Positions 24,043-35,982 of a stretch of 64,000 nt of DNA are shown here, in pieces. The notes under the pieces are model-generated. The model saw nothing but the letters and a program-made list of their open reading frames with translations, was not told the DNA's origin and searched no databases. The stretch covers positions 8,828,463 through 8,892,462 of the forward strand of contig CM047805.1 in NCBI GenBank assembly GCA_026214975.1. Direction: 5' to 3'. Each line of letters starts with the position of its first letter. The stretch's first letter is position 1. Origin of the DNA: Gentiana macrophylla (taxonomy: Eukaryota; Streptophyta; Magnoliopsida; Gentianales; Gentianaceae). The translations under genes and the position numbers were made by a program.

Positions 24043-25884
24043 ATGCCTAGAACTGTTCCTTTTCCAGTGATGGACAATTTTGATGACCTGCTGAATGAGT
24101 CAGCAGACCAATCAACAATGGGATCAGCAGCAGCTGAAACATCCAATCAAAGGCATGCACCAGTAAATCTGGCACCTAAACCCACACACCTAAGAAAGTC
24201 CATAAGAACAAGGAAATCACCAACCTTTTATTAGGGGGTGCTCATAATGTTCAGCAGACTCCACATCTGTTGAGTGAAGTAATTAATCTGGACAATCTTT
24301 CAGCAGACTATGCCAGATTCATTAATGCTATTGATACTGTTAAAGAGCATAAGACCTACAATCAAGCTATCAAGCATGATGAATGGAATGAGGCAATGAA
24401 CAAAGAAATTGAAGCTTTACAGTAGACTCACACTTGGGAGATAGTTGATCTGCCCCCAGGCAAGAAACCCATAGGGTGCAAATGAGTATACAGAATCAAA
24501 CACAATCCTGATGGGTCAATAGAGAGATACAAAGCAAGATTAGTAGCAAAAGGTCACACTCAGACATATGGGATTGACTATCAATAAACCTTTTCCCCTG
24601 TTGTCAAGATCACTACTGTCAAATCATTACTTGTCGCAGCAGCAGCCAATAATTGGCATCTACATCAGATGGATGTCAACACTTCCTTTCTACATGGAGA
24701 TATCTACATGAAGAAGTATACATGCAATTACCCCCAGGTTGTGCAGCAACCAAACCAAACCAGGTTTGCAAACTCACCAAATCATTATATGGTATCAAAC
24801 AAGCCAACATACAATGGAATTGTAAGTTGACTGAATCATTGGAGGCTCAAGTCTTTATTCAATCCAAACATGACCACAATTTATTCACAAAAGGGTCAGG
24901 ACAGTCATTTATTGTCTTATTGGTATATGTGGATGACATCATAGTTGCTAGCCCTAATGAAGAGTTGATTCAACAAGTTAAGGATACTTTACATCAGCAG
25001 TTCACCATCAAAGATCTTGGAAAATTGAGATATTTCCTAGGCATTGAGGCTGCAAGATATCCAAAAGGTATATCCATTTCACAAAGAAAATACACTCAAC
25101 CTTTTAGAAGAATATGAATTTTTGGGAGCCAAACCTGCTAAGACAACTATGGAGTCTAAGCAGAATTTACAACATGGTGATTCACCACTTTTAGAAGACA
25201 ACACTGCATACAGATCACTAGTAGGTAAATTGATTTACCTCACCTTTACCATACCAGATATTGCCTTTGCAGTACAACAACTAAGCCAATTTTTGGACAC
25301 TCTTACTGAAAATCATATGAAGGCAGCCCACTGGCTGCTGAGGTATTTGAAAACCAATCTTGGTCAAGTGATTTTTTTCCAGCAGACAACAATCTTGTTC
25401 TTAAGGGTTTTATAGACAGTGATTGGGTTGGTTGTCCAGAAACAAGAAGACCAGTATCAGGTTATATGATGTTCCTAGGAGATGCTCCAATCTCCTGGAT
25501 GGCCAAGAAACAAATAACAATTGCTTGAAGCTCATCAGAGGCTGAATACAGGGCTATGGCAAATGCAGTTTGTAAAATCCATTGGCTAATCTATATATTA
25601 CAGGATTTAGAGCTTCTAGTTCAGTTGCCTGTTGTGTCATTCTGTGATAATGCCAGTGCAATGCATATTGCTCATAATCCTGTCTTTCATGAAAGAACGA
25701 AACATATTGAGATTGACTGCCATGTTGTGAGAGACAAAGTCAAATAAGGACTTATCAAACTTCTTCCAATTAATACAAAAGAACAAATAGCTGACACCCT
25801 CACCAAGGCCTTGGATGCACCTATTTTATCTTATCTACTAGATAAATTAGGAGTTTCAAAGATCTTCCAGAATTCAAGTAGCTA
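24043..25884 (+). pseudogene. Decayed Ty1/copia reverse transcriptase and RNase H
   Basis: Broken frames together encode the copia pol C-terminal half: [17 protein letters not shown] and the DVNTSFLHG region of reverse transcriptase, the catalytic YVDDI at about 24925, DLGKLRYFLGIEA, then RNase H with SSSEAEYRAMANAVCKI and TKHIEIDCHVVRDK. Stops interrupt it at about 24234, 24423, 24484, 24585, 25527 and 25745, and frameshifts at about 24700 and 25110. Integrase and gag are absent. The region immediately upstream (23900-24040) is non-coding and joins the Athila-like leader. Confidence 0.
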
Positions 25885-25935
25885 AAAGGAATGCTGAGTG
25901 CAAGCTGTTCATGTACCACTCTCAGCTTGAGGGGG

Positions 25936-26286
25936 TGTTATAGTATATAGGCTGAAAGGAATGCTGAGTGCACAAGCTGCTAATGATATGAAGACACCAG
26001 CAGCCTGCTGACAGTATGGAAGCCTTAGCAGCCTGTTGATCACTTTCAATATGATGTAAACTATAAAGCGGTTATTCTGTTATAGGTTGTTATAACCGTT
26101 TGTAACTTACTTCTGACCGATCCATGAGGTGTATGAAGCTATAAATACCCCATGATCAGCTGCATTGTAATTAACTTGTAACTTTTACTTGATCAATAAT
26201 AATTCCGCATTTTATTTTGTGTTTGTAATTCTACAAACTTCATCAAAGCAAGCTCTTGAATCCCACCTTGTCCTTTTCAAATAACA
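25936..26286 (+). repeat. 3' LTR of the decayed copia element
   Basis: A polypurine tract, CTTGAGGGGG, directly precedes TGTTATAGTATATAGG, and the segment ends AAATAACA (TGTTAT...ATAACA). It holds a TATA box, TATAAATA, at 26140-26147. No matching 5' LTR is visible in the window. Confidence 0.
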
Positions 26287-27736
26287 TCCTATTGTTGTAT
26301 GCATTAAAATATTCTAGATTTCCAGCTTCCACAAAATCCCAAACTACACAGTAAGAACAACATACACAATTTTCAGTGTCGGCTCTAAGAATTTTGTAAT
26401 GCGCATGTGTCGTTTTTTCAGCGGGGGGAGGGGGGTGGCGCTGCTGTATGTTTTCTAAACCCTCCTATTCGATGTCACCATCAATCAAATTAGTATGAGA
26501 AGAACATATATACTGATTTGGGAAGGGCTTAAAAACTCAATTTTTTCCGGCCGGTGTAACTAAAGTCTTGATTATCAGGTCAAGAATCAATTGTGAAAAA
26601 TTCGATTGATTTTAAGTGTGTGGTGTGACGGCACTAAAGACGCTCAAACAGAAAAAGGCAAAGAGAGCAGGCTGTAAAAAGTGTACCTTTTCTGGTAAGG
26701 CTATGATCTATTTGGTATTGTGTAAATATATGATCTTCATCTGTTATTAGAAGATTATGTATATTACTATTATTATTATTATTTTTAATTATTGTAACAG
26801 TATAGGAAATTCTAGAATACTTAGGAAGCACTCCAACCTTGTGTATATATATTGTACCATACAACACACTTTATTCATTCAAAGAAAAATACGTTCCACA
26901 TATTATTCTAGCATGGTACCAGAACTTTAAGACTTCAGTCTCCCGATCCCCGTCTTTTTTCATTCTCTGAGTTATCCTTTTCGTTTTATTATTTGTAATT
27001 ATTGTAAAAGTATATGACATTCTAGAATACTTGGGAACACTCCAACCTTGGGAACACACTTCATTCATTCAATTGAAAATACTTTCCACATATTGTTCTA
27101 GCAGTCAGGTATACAACAAGGCAGGCATTTCTTTATCAAATTATACACCTGAGTATTATGGGCAGCAATGTGAGTATAAAAAAATAATAACACAATAACA
27201 ATGTCATGACAATTGATGTAAAACACACCATCACACCATCGATCGTGACATATGACCCAATCGATATGGTTCCCACAAGAATATTCAATTGTTTAAAAGT
27301 GTATCGTGTCAATGTTTTGTGGCACGGTTGTTGTGGTCATAACATTGCTCGAAGCTATGCCAACAAGTGACACAACACTGCTCGAGGCGATATACAGATC
27401 CATCTCTCAACGACTGCAAATTAGAGAGAAAAAAACAGACAATCCTAGAAGCTGGAAGAGCAACATTCTGATTAAAACTCCAAACAAATTAAAGTATTCT
27501 CTGTTAAGGCCATTGTGTAAAACCACCAAATGCATTAACTTATTTTATGGTATCTACAGTAAGTGTTATCAGTTGAAGAAATTACCCTTTCAACCTCTTC
27601 CAGTGTTTCCATTCTTCTGCGCTTTCTGGGCGGCATTATCACAAGAATCTTCCAGAAACTACAATCGAAATTCAGAACGAAATCAACATACATTCGTCTC
27701 CCAAAACGTTGGCCATTTTGATTATTAACCATAAAA
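26287..27736. other. Intergenic region with LTR-like direct repeat
   Basis: No supported gene. A minus-strand open stretch at 27653-27597 (MPPRKRRRMETLEEVER, then a GTAATT donor) could be a first exon but has no recognisable continuation. See the direct repeat at 26785-27103. Confidence 0.
26785..27103 (+). mobile_element. Tiny LTR-like direct repeat, possible TRIM remnant
   Basis: Two similar copies (about 26785-26913 and 26994-27103) share TTCTAGAATACTT and ACACTCCAACCTTG and end in TTCTAGCA. TGGTACCAGAAC, similar to a Met-tRNA primer-binding site, follows the first copy directly. Only 80 bases separate the copies and no TSD is clear, so this is a deletion derivative at best. Confidence 0.
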
Positions 27737-27960
27737 GAAACCATCAGAAACATTAATCAAAATTAACCAGAAGATCAACCACCTAATTCTTTAGATTAAT
27801 CCATTTCAAACCATCAGAAAAAATAATCAAAATTAACAGAAGATCAACCACCTAATTCTCTAAATTAATCCATTTCTACCATTAACCATAAGAAGAAACC
27901 ATCAGAAACAGTAGTAAAAAATAACCAGAAGATCAGCCACCTAATTCTTTAGATTGATCA
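27737..27960 (+). repeat. Three-unit tandem repeat
   Basis: A unit of about 70-88 bp starting AAACCATCAGAAA and containing AGAAGATCA and CCACCTAATTCT recurs at 27738, 27808 and 27896. Non-coding. Confidence 0.
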
Positions 27961-28770
27961 TATTGATTTCAGTAGATAAACTGGAAATTAATCTTACAAC
28001 TGATGAGAAAATCAAACGCATAGTCAGAACACTCTGTGTCAAGAATCAAGAAAAAAGAAAAACTGAAATATGGTGTGGAAAAACATGCAAATTCATATGT
28101 TGAGGATAAAGATTATCTCTTAAAAGACAAACCTAAGTTTGTTTCCTATCATTTTAGTATAATCACAATCGATTATATACCATAAAACACAATTAAAGAG
28201 GTACCTCTTGAGTAATTTTCAGGATGCAAATGATAAATAATGGCTTTAATGAAAATATAAAAACTTCCGGCATAATCTGTCAAGTGTTCGACAAATTATA
28301 TCAAAGAAAAACAGAGCAGTATACAAGAAGCAGAATTATAGGAACATAGATGAATCAACCAGGAATTAAAACACAAAAACAAATAAGACGAAATTAACCC
28401 TACAGTATAAATTCGAAAAAGAAATACAAGTAAAGCGACAACAATTACTCTCGAGATCAATCAAAACGAACATGAAGAACTTGCAGATTTCTGAAGTAAT
28501 CGACGGGCGTATCGCAAAGAGATCAAAATACATGAGAATATTCAACACTCGTTCGAAGAAGAACAACAAATGGCAATTAATGACACGAAATTAGTTTCCA
28601 CTCACTAGGATTGTTCGGCCTACTTGCTTTGATATAAATAAATGCTGGAAATTTTTTAGAGAAAAAAAAGAATGGGGAAAAACAGCGTGATTGTATTAAC
28701 TTTTATAGTATCTTTTAGAGAGAAATTATGTTGTTCAATGTCGTATTGCTCAAACGTTTAATTTATTTGT
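27961..28770. other. Intergenic; nothing recognised
   Basis: AT-rich sequence without motif-supported coding, RNA genes or element termini that I can identify. Confidence 0.
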
Positions 28771-28952
28771 GTTGTTATCGGTACAACAATAAATCTACGA
28801 TGTAACTACGCTTTGGGCTGAATTCAACTTTACAGAGGTCGAAATTAGACGTTCGACTGCAAAGTCGAATATTTACGTTACATTCGAATTTCTAGCGGTT
28901 GAATGTCGGTGTAGTGCCCCGATAGTAAATTTGTTGTGATTTCAATGACAAC
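28771..28952. mobile_element. MITE, GTTGTTAT family copy 1
   Basis: The left end GTTGTTATCGGTACAACAAT and the inverse of the right end, GTTGTCATTGAAATCACAAC, form terminal inverted repeats. The interior holds TCGAA and TCGAC motifs such as ACTTTACAGAGGTCGAA. A related copy lies at 47031-47219. Confidence 0.
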
Positions 28953-29254
28953 CACTTTTATTTGGTAAGACTTTTAATTTGCTTGTATAATAATTTACAA
29001 GGAGATTCTACTATTACAACGGTTGTATCACAACGGTTGTACCACAATGAGAGTATAATCTAGTTTTACATATTTGAATACAATAGACTTGCATCATAAT
29101 CAATTGTGTAAAAATGTGTTGTGTTACTTCTTTCTTTCTGCCACTAGGATTATGGTAGTATCATTTCTCCAACATATACAAGATTGTAAAAAAAGATAAC
29201 CTTGAGAACGAGAGACCCTTGGGTCAGTTTATTGGAAAATTATACCGCAGAGTC

Positions 29255-31347
29255 TGTAACGCCCCGTTCCCGGACACCGAGTCCTTATCCGGAAAGAGCG
29301 CTCGGCACAAATATTATCAAATAAATTCAATAATATATGTAAGCCTTACGTCATACATCAGAACTAAAACGACAAGGAAGGTAAAACGACTCGGGAACAC
29401 AAAAGATCGAACACACGGTTTTCAATGCTGTAAAACTAAATCCAATAAAGAGAATTAAAACATCCAACATTAAATCCAAAAGAATCCAAACGGAACTAAT
29501 CCAAAAGAAAGACAAAATTGTTTGAACTTGAATCAACAACATTATTGAAAGAATCAAAACTAAAAGAACTGAGTTTTCATGAGCTCCATCTCACACGTCA
29601 TCATCAAAGAACTCATCAACATTAGCAACCTGTTCATCTTCTTTGGGGAAAGAGAAAGACAAACAAAAAGTAACGGAGTAAGTACATAAGTACTTAGTAA
29701 CGTGTAGAAGATCGCATAACGTCGGGCTCATAAAGAAATAAAAGCAATGCCGTCTTTTATTAATTCATTCCGTTATTAACCCTAGCTAACTATCATATTA
29801 TGTTCATGGCATAACATGAGGTTCCAAAGGTATCTAGCTTAGCTCAATTTTGTTACATCATGAATAACAAGGGCACTACGCCTAGTAATAGGATGTACTA
29901 GGACAACTGGGTGCAACCTACTTAGAGACACGCTCTAGTAGCCCCGAGAATATCTGAGTCCCGATAGTGTGATGACCGGCAGAGTGCACCGGACGCTTTA
30001 TCTAGCCAATCGATTGACCGGCGTGGGTACAGTCTACTTTGTCTGGTCAGAGAACACATCACGATATTGTACTATGTCTTACCAAGCATTGCATGATGTT
30101 TAAGATTATTAATCTAACACATACGTTTGATTAGATGTTTAACTAGCCACCTAAGTTAATTCACATAAAAGGCTCACCTATCAGTCTACTCCCTCTTCTT
30201 AATACCACTAGACTCTACAACACCTAGCACATACACAGACATCGATAAACCCTAGCTTATCGAAGCACAAGGAAAATCCAAAGCTTTCGACGGTCCCACA
30301 CTGCATATTTTTAGGGAATCCATATGGTGCCGGAACTAAACTCATCAAAAGCTAATTCAAGGCTTTGTCACATAAGGTTAAGCTGTAAAGACATGATTAT
30401 AAAGCCTGAAACCAAGCTGACACGATAAAACAGTGAAAAACGGAATAAACAGGTCAAACGTACGTTTGACACCCTATGAACGCGCGTTTGCCCTGAACGA
30501 ACGTTTACTACACCCCAAACGCCCGTTCGTGAAAATCAGCCACATCCTGTATCAACTGCCAAACCCTCAAACGCCCGTCCAAAATACCCAAACGCTCGGT
30601 TGAGTACGCAGCGATCGCAAACGCCCGCTTTGCCGCGTATAAACGCCGTTAGCCTGGTTTTTCCCGAAATCTGCAATCTGCGTAGAACGCGATTTCCAAC
30701 CCAATTCCGCCCCAAACTCCAACATAAACAGATTACAAACAACGAAAATAACATACAAATTGCTCTATAACCTTACGACACCTTAGTCATACGATAAGAA
30801 CACCACGTTACCTTAATTTGCAAGCTACTACGATCCACGCTACCAAAACCTTGAAAAGGTTAAACCTTTAACTTCAAACCTATAAGCGATCAATCCAAAG
30901 ATGATCATTACGATGTTTATACTCAGAAAAACACAGCTTAACAACGATGATGAACAAAACCCTAGTATCAAGAACGACGAGGGGAAAAATTACGTTGACG
31001 GATTTAGGGATTGTTGATATCAAAACGATCCTTGTCTCGTGGTGGTCCTTTCTCTCTTGAGATGTCTGCGTTTTTTTATCAACGGATTAGCCTAGAGATT
31101 CGGAAGCCTCTTCTCTCTTTTTTTTTCTCAAAACTTGTGCCCCTCAAGATGATTTTTACTCAAAACAACAACTATGTAAAATTAGGATTAGTTTTCCTTT
31201 TATAATCCCAATTAATAAATTAAATCCTTAAATATAATAACTCCTTTAATTTCCTTCATTTTCTTTAATTCATTAATTAAATAACATAATATTCTGATTT
31301 TTTGCTAAAAGACCGAATTGTCCTTTTTCAAAAATCGGGATACTACA
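29255..31347 (+). mobile_element. Solo LTR, family A copy 2 (TSD GAGTC)
   Basis: The 2093-bp segment starts TGTAACGCCCCG and ends CGGGATACTACA, and is flanked by perfect GAGTC duplications (29250-29254 and 31348-31352). It is the same family as 4828-7044. The middle (30455-30660) is rich in AAACGCCCGTT-like units instead of the GTGCGCCCGCAC units of the other copy. It has no coding capacity. Confidence 0.
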
Positions 31348-31519
31348 GAGTCTATTGATAAGGAGTTTTACTTGCATTAATCCAAAATAAAACACGGCAT
31401 AAAAAACATTACAAATAAGTTGTAGGCCACTATAAATATAAAATCATGCATGTTTTTATTTTTATTTTTATTTATTAGATGCAAGAGGCGGCATCCACCC
31501 ATTAACACAAATTGACTAA

Positions 31520-32035
31520 CTTGTTTCAGCACAATGCATTGACCCTCAAGTGCAATGGTCTAACCTATCTTGTGAAAGGTGCATTGGCCTCAAGCTCTTG
31601 ATCTAGTTTGTCTTGAAACGGTGCATTGACCTCAATTACTCAGTCTAATCTGCTTTGCCAGTTGGCACGGTGTATTGTCCTCACACTCAATGGTCTAGCA
31701 TGTCTTGCGCACGGTGGATTGGTCTTAAGCTCTTGATCTAGCTTGTCCAAGAACGGTGCATTGACCTTGATTTTGGTATAGCTTAGCTCAACATGGTGCA
31801 TTAAGCTTAAGTTTTTGGTCTAGCCTACCTTGTGCATGGTGTGTTGATCTCAAGCTCAATAGTGTTCATCGCGGTGCATGGACCTCAAGCTCAGCACTCT
31901 AGCCCGCCTCAACATAGTGCATGGACATCAAGCTCAATTGTCTATCCTGCCTCGGCAAGGTGCATTGACATCAAGCGGTCGGTCTAGCCTGCCTCGCACA
32001 AGGTGACTTGACTTCAAGCTCTCGGTCTACCACCA
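31520..32035 (+). repeat. Degenerate minisatellite, about 50-60 bp unit
   Basis: About ten imperfect units of the form GGTGCATTGACCTCAAGCTC followed by GGTCTAGCCTGCCTCG. The motifs GGTGCATTGAC and CTCAAGCTC recur at irregular spacing. Non-coding, 0.5 kb upstream of SAP18. Confidence 0.
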
Positions 32036-32565
32036 TCACACCCATCCCTACCGTTATTACCACATCTAACCACCCTTTCTCCGAGCCTTTCACCCTTCAC
32101 CACCATGACCACCACACACCGTGCCCCTTATATCACCAATAGAATTTTATCCATTTAAATATACCATGTGCGAAATGCATTAACGGAATAACCGAATCGT
32201 TCATTTTATTTCATTTTATTACGGTCATATTACAATGTTCTTAATAGCCATGATTGGAATCTCTGATTTAATGAAAATAGGTAACATGCAATAGAGCCGA
32301 CATATAAAAGGGGTTAGTCTTATATGAGGAGGATATTTGAGGAGTGAGCCACGTAGGCTTACGGTGTAAATGGAGTGACCATAGAAGACTTACCCATATA
32401 AAAGCCCAAAAGTATTTGCAAATTTGGGCCAATTTTTGGTAGGGCAATAAATTGGGAATTCTCTCAAAAAGGACAAATACTGCTTTTGAAATTCAAGGGT
32501 CCAATTTGTTACTTCAATAACCCGATCCGTTTAGTTTGTACTGCATACGATACGAAAAAGGGCAA
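32036..32565. promoter_or_regulatory. Upstream region of SAP18
   Basis: Contains the promoter and 5' leader of SAP18 by position. No convincing TATA box is visible at a normal distance. A C-rich stretch (32035-32130) follows the minisatellite. Confidence 0.
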
Positions 32566-35500
32566 ATGACTGAAGTGCAGCGAAGACCATCTGGAGGCCG
32601 ACCGTATCCACCGGCGGCGAGAGGTCCACCGCCTCCGCCTTCTTCATCTCGACACGGTCCTGGTTTTCAACCCGTCGATCGTGAGAAGGTAGCTATTTTA
32701 ATTCATTTTGCACTCAGAAAGATTTTATTTTTGCCCTAGAGTTTTAGTTCTCTGTATTTAGTACTGAAAGTGTGGCCACTTGTTTGCCTTGAGCTCAATG
32801 TTTTGCTGCGGGAAGAAAAAGTATCATGGAACCTTTTATTTTACTGTCTTCGTTTTAAGGTTTGGTAGCTATATTTAGGAAGGCAATTAGTTGGAGCTGT
32901 TAGGGTTCAGTTCAGCTTTTTCCTCCCGCAGTTTTGTTCAATTCGGTTCGAGAGTGAACTCGATTTGAATGCTAAATGAGCAAGTCTCAGTTTTGTTCAA
33001 TTTGGTTCGTGAGTGAACTCGACTCGAATGCTAAATGAGCAAGTCTCAAGCATTCCTATTCTCGACTTGTTGAGCATGCTATAACTTAAAAAAAAAGTTG
33101 CCGACTTTAGGCATTACATGATGATATATTTGAAATGTTCTAAATTTTAATAGTGTATTTGAGAATAATTGATATTATATCTTAAACTTGTGGTTTGGAT
33201 TGTGCAAGAACATTGCTTTGTCATATTAGTTTAGAATATAACATACAAAGTCAATCATATATTTGCCGATGCTCATTTGAAACGACAGCACATATTTTGT
33301 TTGAGCTCAACTCAAAGGTGCTCGTGATTGAGCTTGAGTTCATATCAAGCTTGTGCTTGAACTATAATTTGATGTATGCTTGACTATATAAACTTAACAC
33401 ACGGATCATTTACAGCCCTAAAGGCAAAGTCTGCCAGTAGCTTGGTGCTTATGTTTATCATCTTTGCCGTATAAAGTAAAATCGTGACTTGGAAACTTGT
33501 GAAGAAGTGGAGTATGAAACCTTGCCTGAGGTGTTGTTGGATTTGTTTATGCCGGGAAAACACTGGATGCACTTAAAACCTCATGTTTTTGTAACTTATT
33601 AAAATCTGTAAAATGACACTAAATTGCTTCTGATTGATTTTGTATCATGTATTCAAAGGCAAATTCTATGTGTTTTAAGATTTTGTTTCTTCTTGATAGT
33701 CATTAAAGCATTTTGTTCATTACTTTGCGGGATCACTTGTGTGTAACAGCTTCTTTTTATTACATCACCAATATGGAGTGTGGACTGAGATTTTTTCCTT
33801 TTCTATGGCCAGATTTGTCCCTTGCTGCTTCGAGTTTTCACCAAGGTACATAAATACTATTTTTTTTTTGTTGTTTTGTTTTTATATTCTAGTCTTGTGC
33901 ATGCTTGCCTGCTTATCATCCTTTTGGTTCCTCAACTTTTGTAATGGAGGTAACTTTTGTTTTTGTGAATTCACATGCTTTCATTGTTGAATTGTTGCAG
34001 GTAGGAGGCCATCATACTGATGGAGATTTTGCTGTTAGAGGAAAGGAACCCAAGGATGAAGTCCAAATCTATACATGGATGGATGCAACTTTGCGAGAAT
34101 TGACAGATTTGGTACTGTCACCCCCCCTAGTTTTCTCTCTCTACTTTCTTATTGTTTATGTGTATTTTTAGATCAATTTTACCACATGGAGTATTTTATG
34201 TTCATTTTTTGCTTCAAATTTATGAATGTGTAATTTTCTCACGATTTTCATACTACAAGCTAAGGATTTTGATTCTATGTGCAATATTATTTTGGCAAGT
34301 ATTATTTAGTAAGTTCTAGGATGGAAAGATTAATTATTACGTTGACATGGATAATGACATTTTTGGTCCTTTGTCTTTTTTCATTGTCTTTAAACTAGCT
34401 CCTGTCTTTCATAATGACACTTTGCATCTTTGACTATACATTTTTTTACCTTCCGGCTTCCAGTAGTTAACATAATTTTGGTTTCCAGGTGAAAGAGGTG
34501 GCTCCAGAAGCCAGAAGAAGAGATGCAGTTCTATCATTTGCTTTTGTTTATCCCACGAAGCGTGGGCGTTTTGAAGTTAAACAGGTATGTACTATTCTAT
34601 ATTATATCTTTCAAGTTTTGAAAGTGCTACATCCACTGAAAAGAAACCCCGAACTTACACAAAATACATGCAAAGTAAGCTAGCTTTGTGCAAAGTAACA
34701 TTACATTGCATGAATTCTGTGTAAGTTCGGTGTTCCTTTTGTGACTCTCTTTATGTGTTGTTGTGCTCGTATGTGTGTGGTGGTCTACAATAACTAGCTG
34801 TTTGAAGTTCTATTTTCAACTATCGATATTAGATAGTTGTATGGAACACTATATCAAGTGAAAACTGTATGTTTGGTAACCTACTAAAAGATAATTACAC
34901 AACTCAGTCAGGGGGTTAATGTTGATAGTGTTTTGTGGTGATAAAGACACTTTTGGTCCCTTTTGTTTTATGATTTTCACATTTCTATCGCCTATTTTTC
35001 ATCTTGACACTTTGATCCCTCATCTATGCACTTTTTTACCTTTTCATTCCATTTTTGCCACGTGTCTATATAATTTGATAGTGCTTGAGGTTCTAGTATC
35101 TATAATGACCATGAGTGTCTGTGTGTAAAAATAAACCTATCATTTGACAGTTCGGTATAATACAGACTCCTCGTAATAGAATTTTAAAGTGCTGAGAGGT
35201 GGCATGGGACTTAATTTTAATATTGTTTTTTTTTTCTTTCTATTTCTCTATGTGTGAAGGTGGGCAAAACCTTTTCTTACCCTAATGCTAGGAGGCCAGA
35301 CAGTGGCAGCAAAGCTCTCGGTGAACTTAACTTTCAGGTACAATATGTTCTCCGTATCTTACGAGTAGAGTGTTTTAAGTGGAAAATTTCAAAATAGATT
35401 TCCTCAATGAGGAATATCGTCAGATGACTGTCAAGTGTGTAAAAAGACGGAAAAGTGTTTTGTCCTTTTCGCACACTTAGTAGCCATCCAACGGTACTCT

Positions 35501-35889
35501 TCATTGAGGAGGAGTAACCATGCGCAATTATTTATTGTGTCCAAGTGGTATTATTTATAGTTTTGCTGTTAAAAAGTATAAAAATACCATTGATGCCCCT
35601 GGTGGATCATCATTTTTGCTCCGGCGCCCTCCCCTCCCATCCCCCCTCAACTGAGAAAGTTTTCTGGATCCGTCATTGGATGTGAGATTCTTGAATAGGG
35701 CGTCTCTCATGCACCAGACCGTCAGTTGTATCTTTTATGCTCGTGTCATTCATCCAAGGCTGTGGCCTGTGGGAGACTCTTTTGTACGAGAATTCCCCGA
35801 CTGCTGTTTTTTGCACTTGAGTAGTTTACTCACCCGTGTTTTGTATGCAGATCGGTGATTACTTGGACGTGGCAATACTCTTTCAGTAA
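32566..35889 (+). CDS. SAP18: Histone deacetylase complex subunit SAP18
   Basis: SAP18 is a nuclear ubiquitin-fold protein. It bridges the Sin3 histone deacetylase complex to repressors and also joins the RNA-processing ASAP complex. Six exons, 32566-32688, 33813-33845, 34001-34111, 34489-34584, 35260-35337 and 35851-35889, all on codon boundaries with GT/AG sites, give 159 residues. The N-terminus is Pro/Gly-rich and disordered (residues 1-35). The core reads PVDREK, ICPLLLRVF, VGGHHTDGDFAVRGKEPKDE (residues about 53-72), VQIYTWMDATLRELTDL, LSFAFVYPTKRGRFEV and finally GDYLDVAI. These match plant SAP18 throughout. The ATG at 32566 is chosen because it gives the family's usual start; an in-frame ATG ten codons upstream exists. 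The introns hold MITE pieces. Confidence 0.
32931..33048 (+). repeat. 59-bp tandem duplication in SAP18 intron 1
   Basis: Two units beginning TTTTGTTCAATT and ending AAATGAGCAAGTCTCA at 32931 and 32990. The wider stretch to 33370 is rich in GAGCTCAA or TTGAGCTT motifs, like the dispersed repeats at 39142 and 47606. Confidence 0.
34345..35060 (+). repeat. Two half-copies of a MITE in SAP18 introns 3 and 4
   Basis: 34345-34450 and 34935-35060 both carry the arm sequence GACACTTTTGGTCCCTTT (or its variant) through CTTGACACTTTGATCCC and a TTTTTTACCTTC end. This is one arm of the foldback MITE found complete at 46176-46434. SAP18 exon 4 lies between them. Confidence 0.
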
Positions 35890-35982
35890 GAGACTCTTTG
35901 TGCAAGAATTTCCTGTCAGACTTTTGTTTATTTGGCTTGAAGAGGGGAGATTATTACCTGGATGTAGGATTATTAATGTGAC
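35890..35982 (+). repeat. Imperfect duplicate of SAP18 last exon and its upstream sequence
   Basis: GAGACTCTTTGTGCAAGAATT (35890 on) repeats GAGACTCTTTTGTACGAGAA (35782 on), and the following sequence contains GGAGATTATTACCTGGATGT. This would read GDYYLDVGL, close to the exon's GDYLDVAI, and be followed by TGA. It lies directly after the normal stop codon. It may be 3' UTR or an unused second exon. Confidence 0.
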
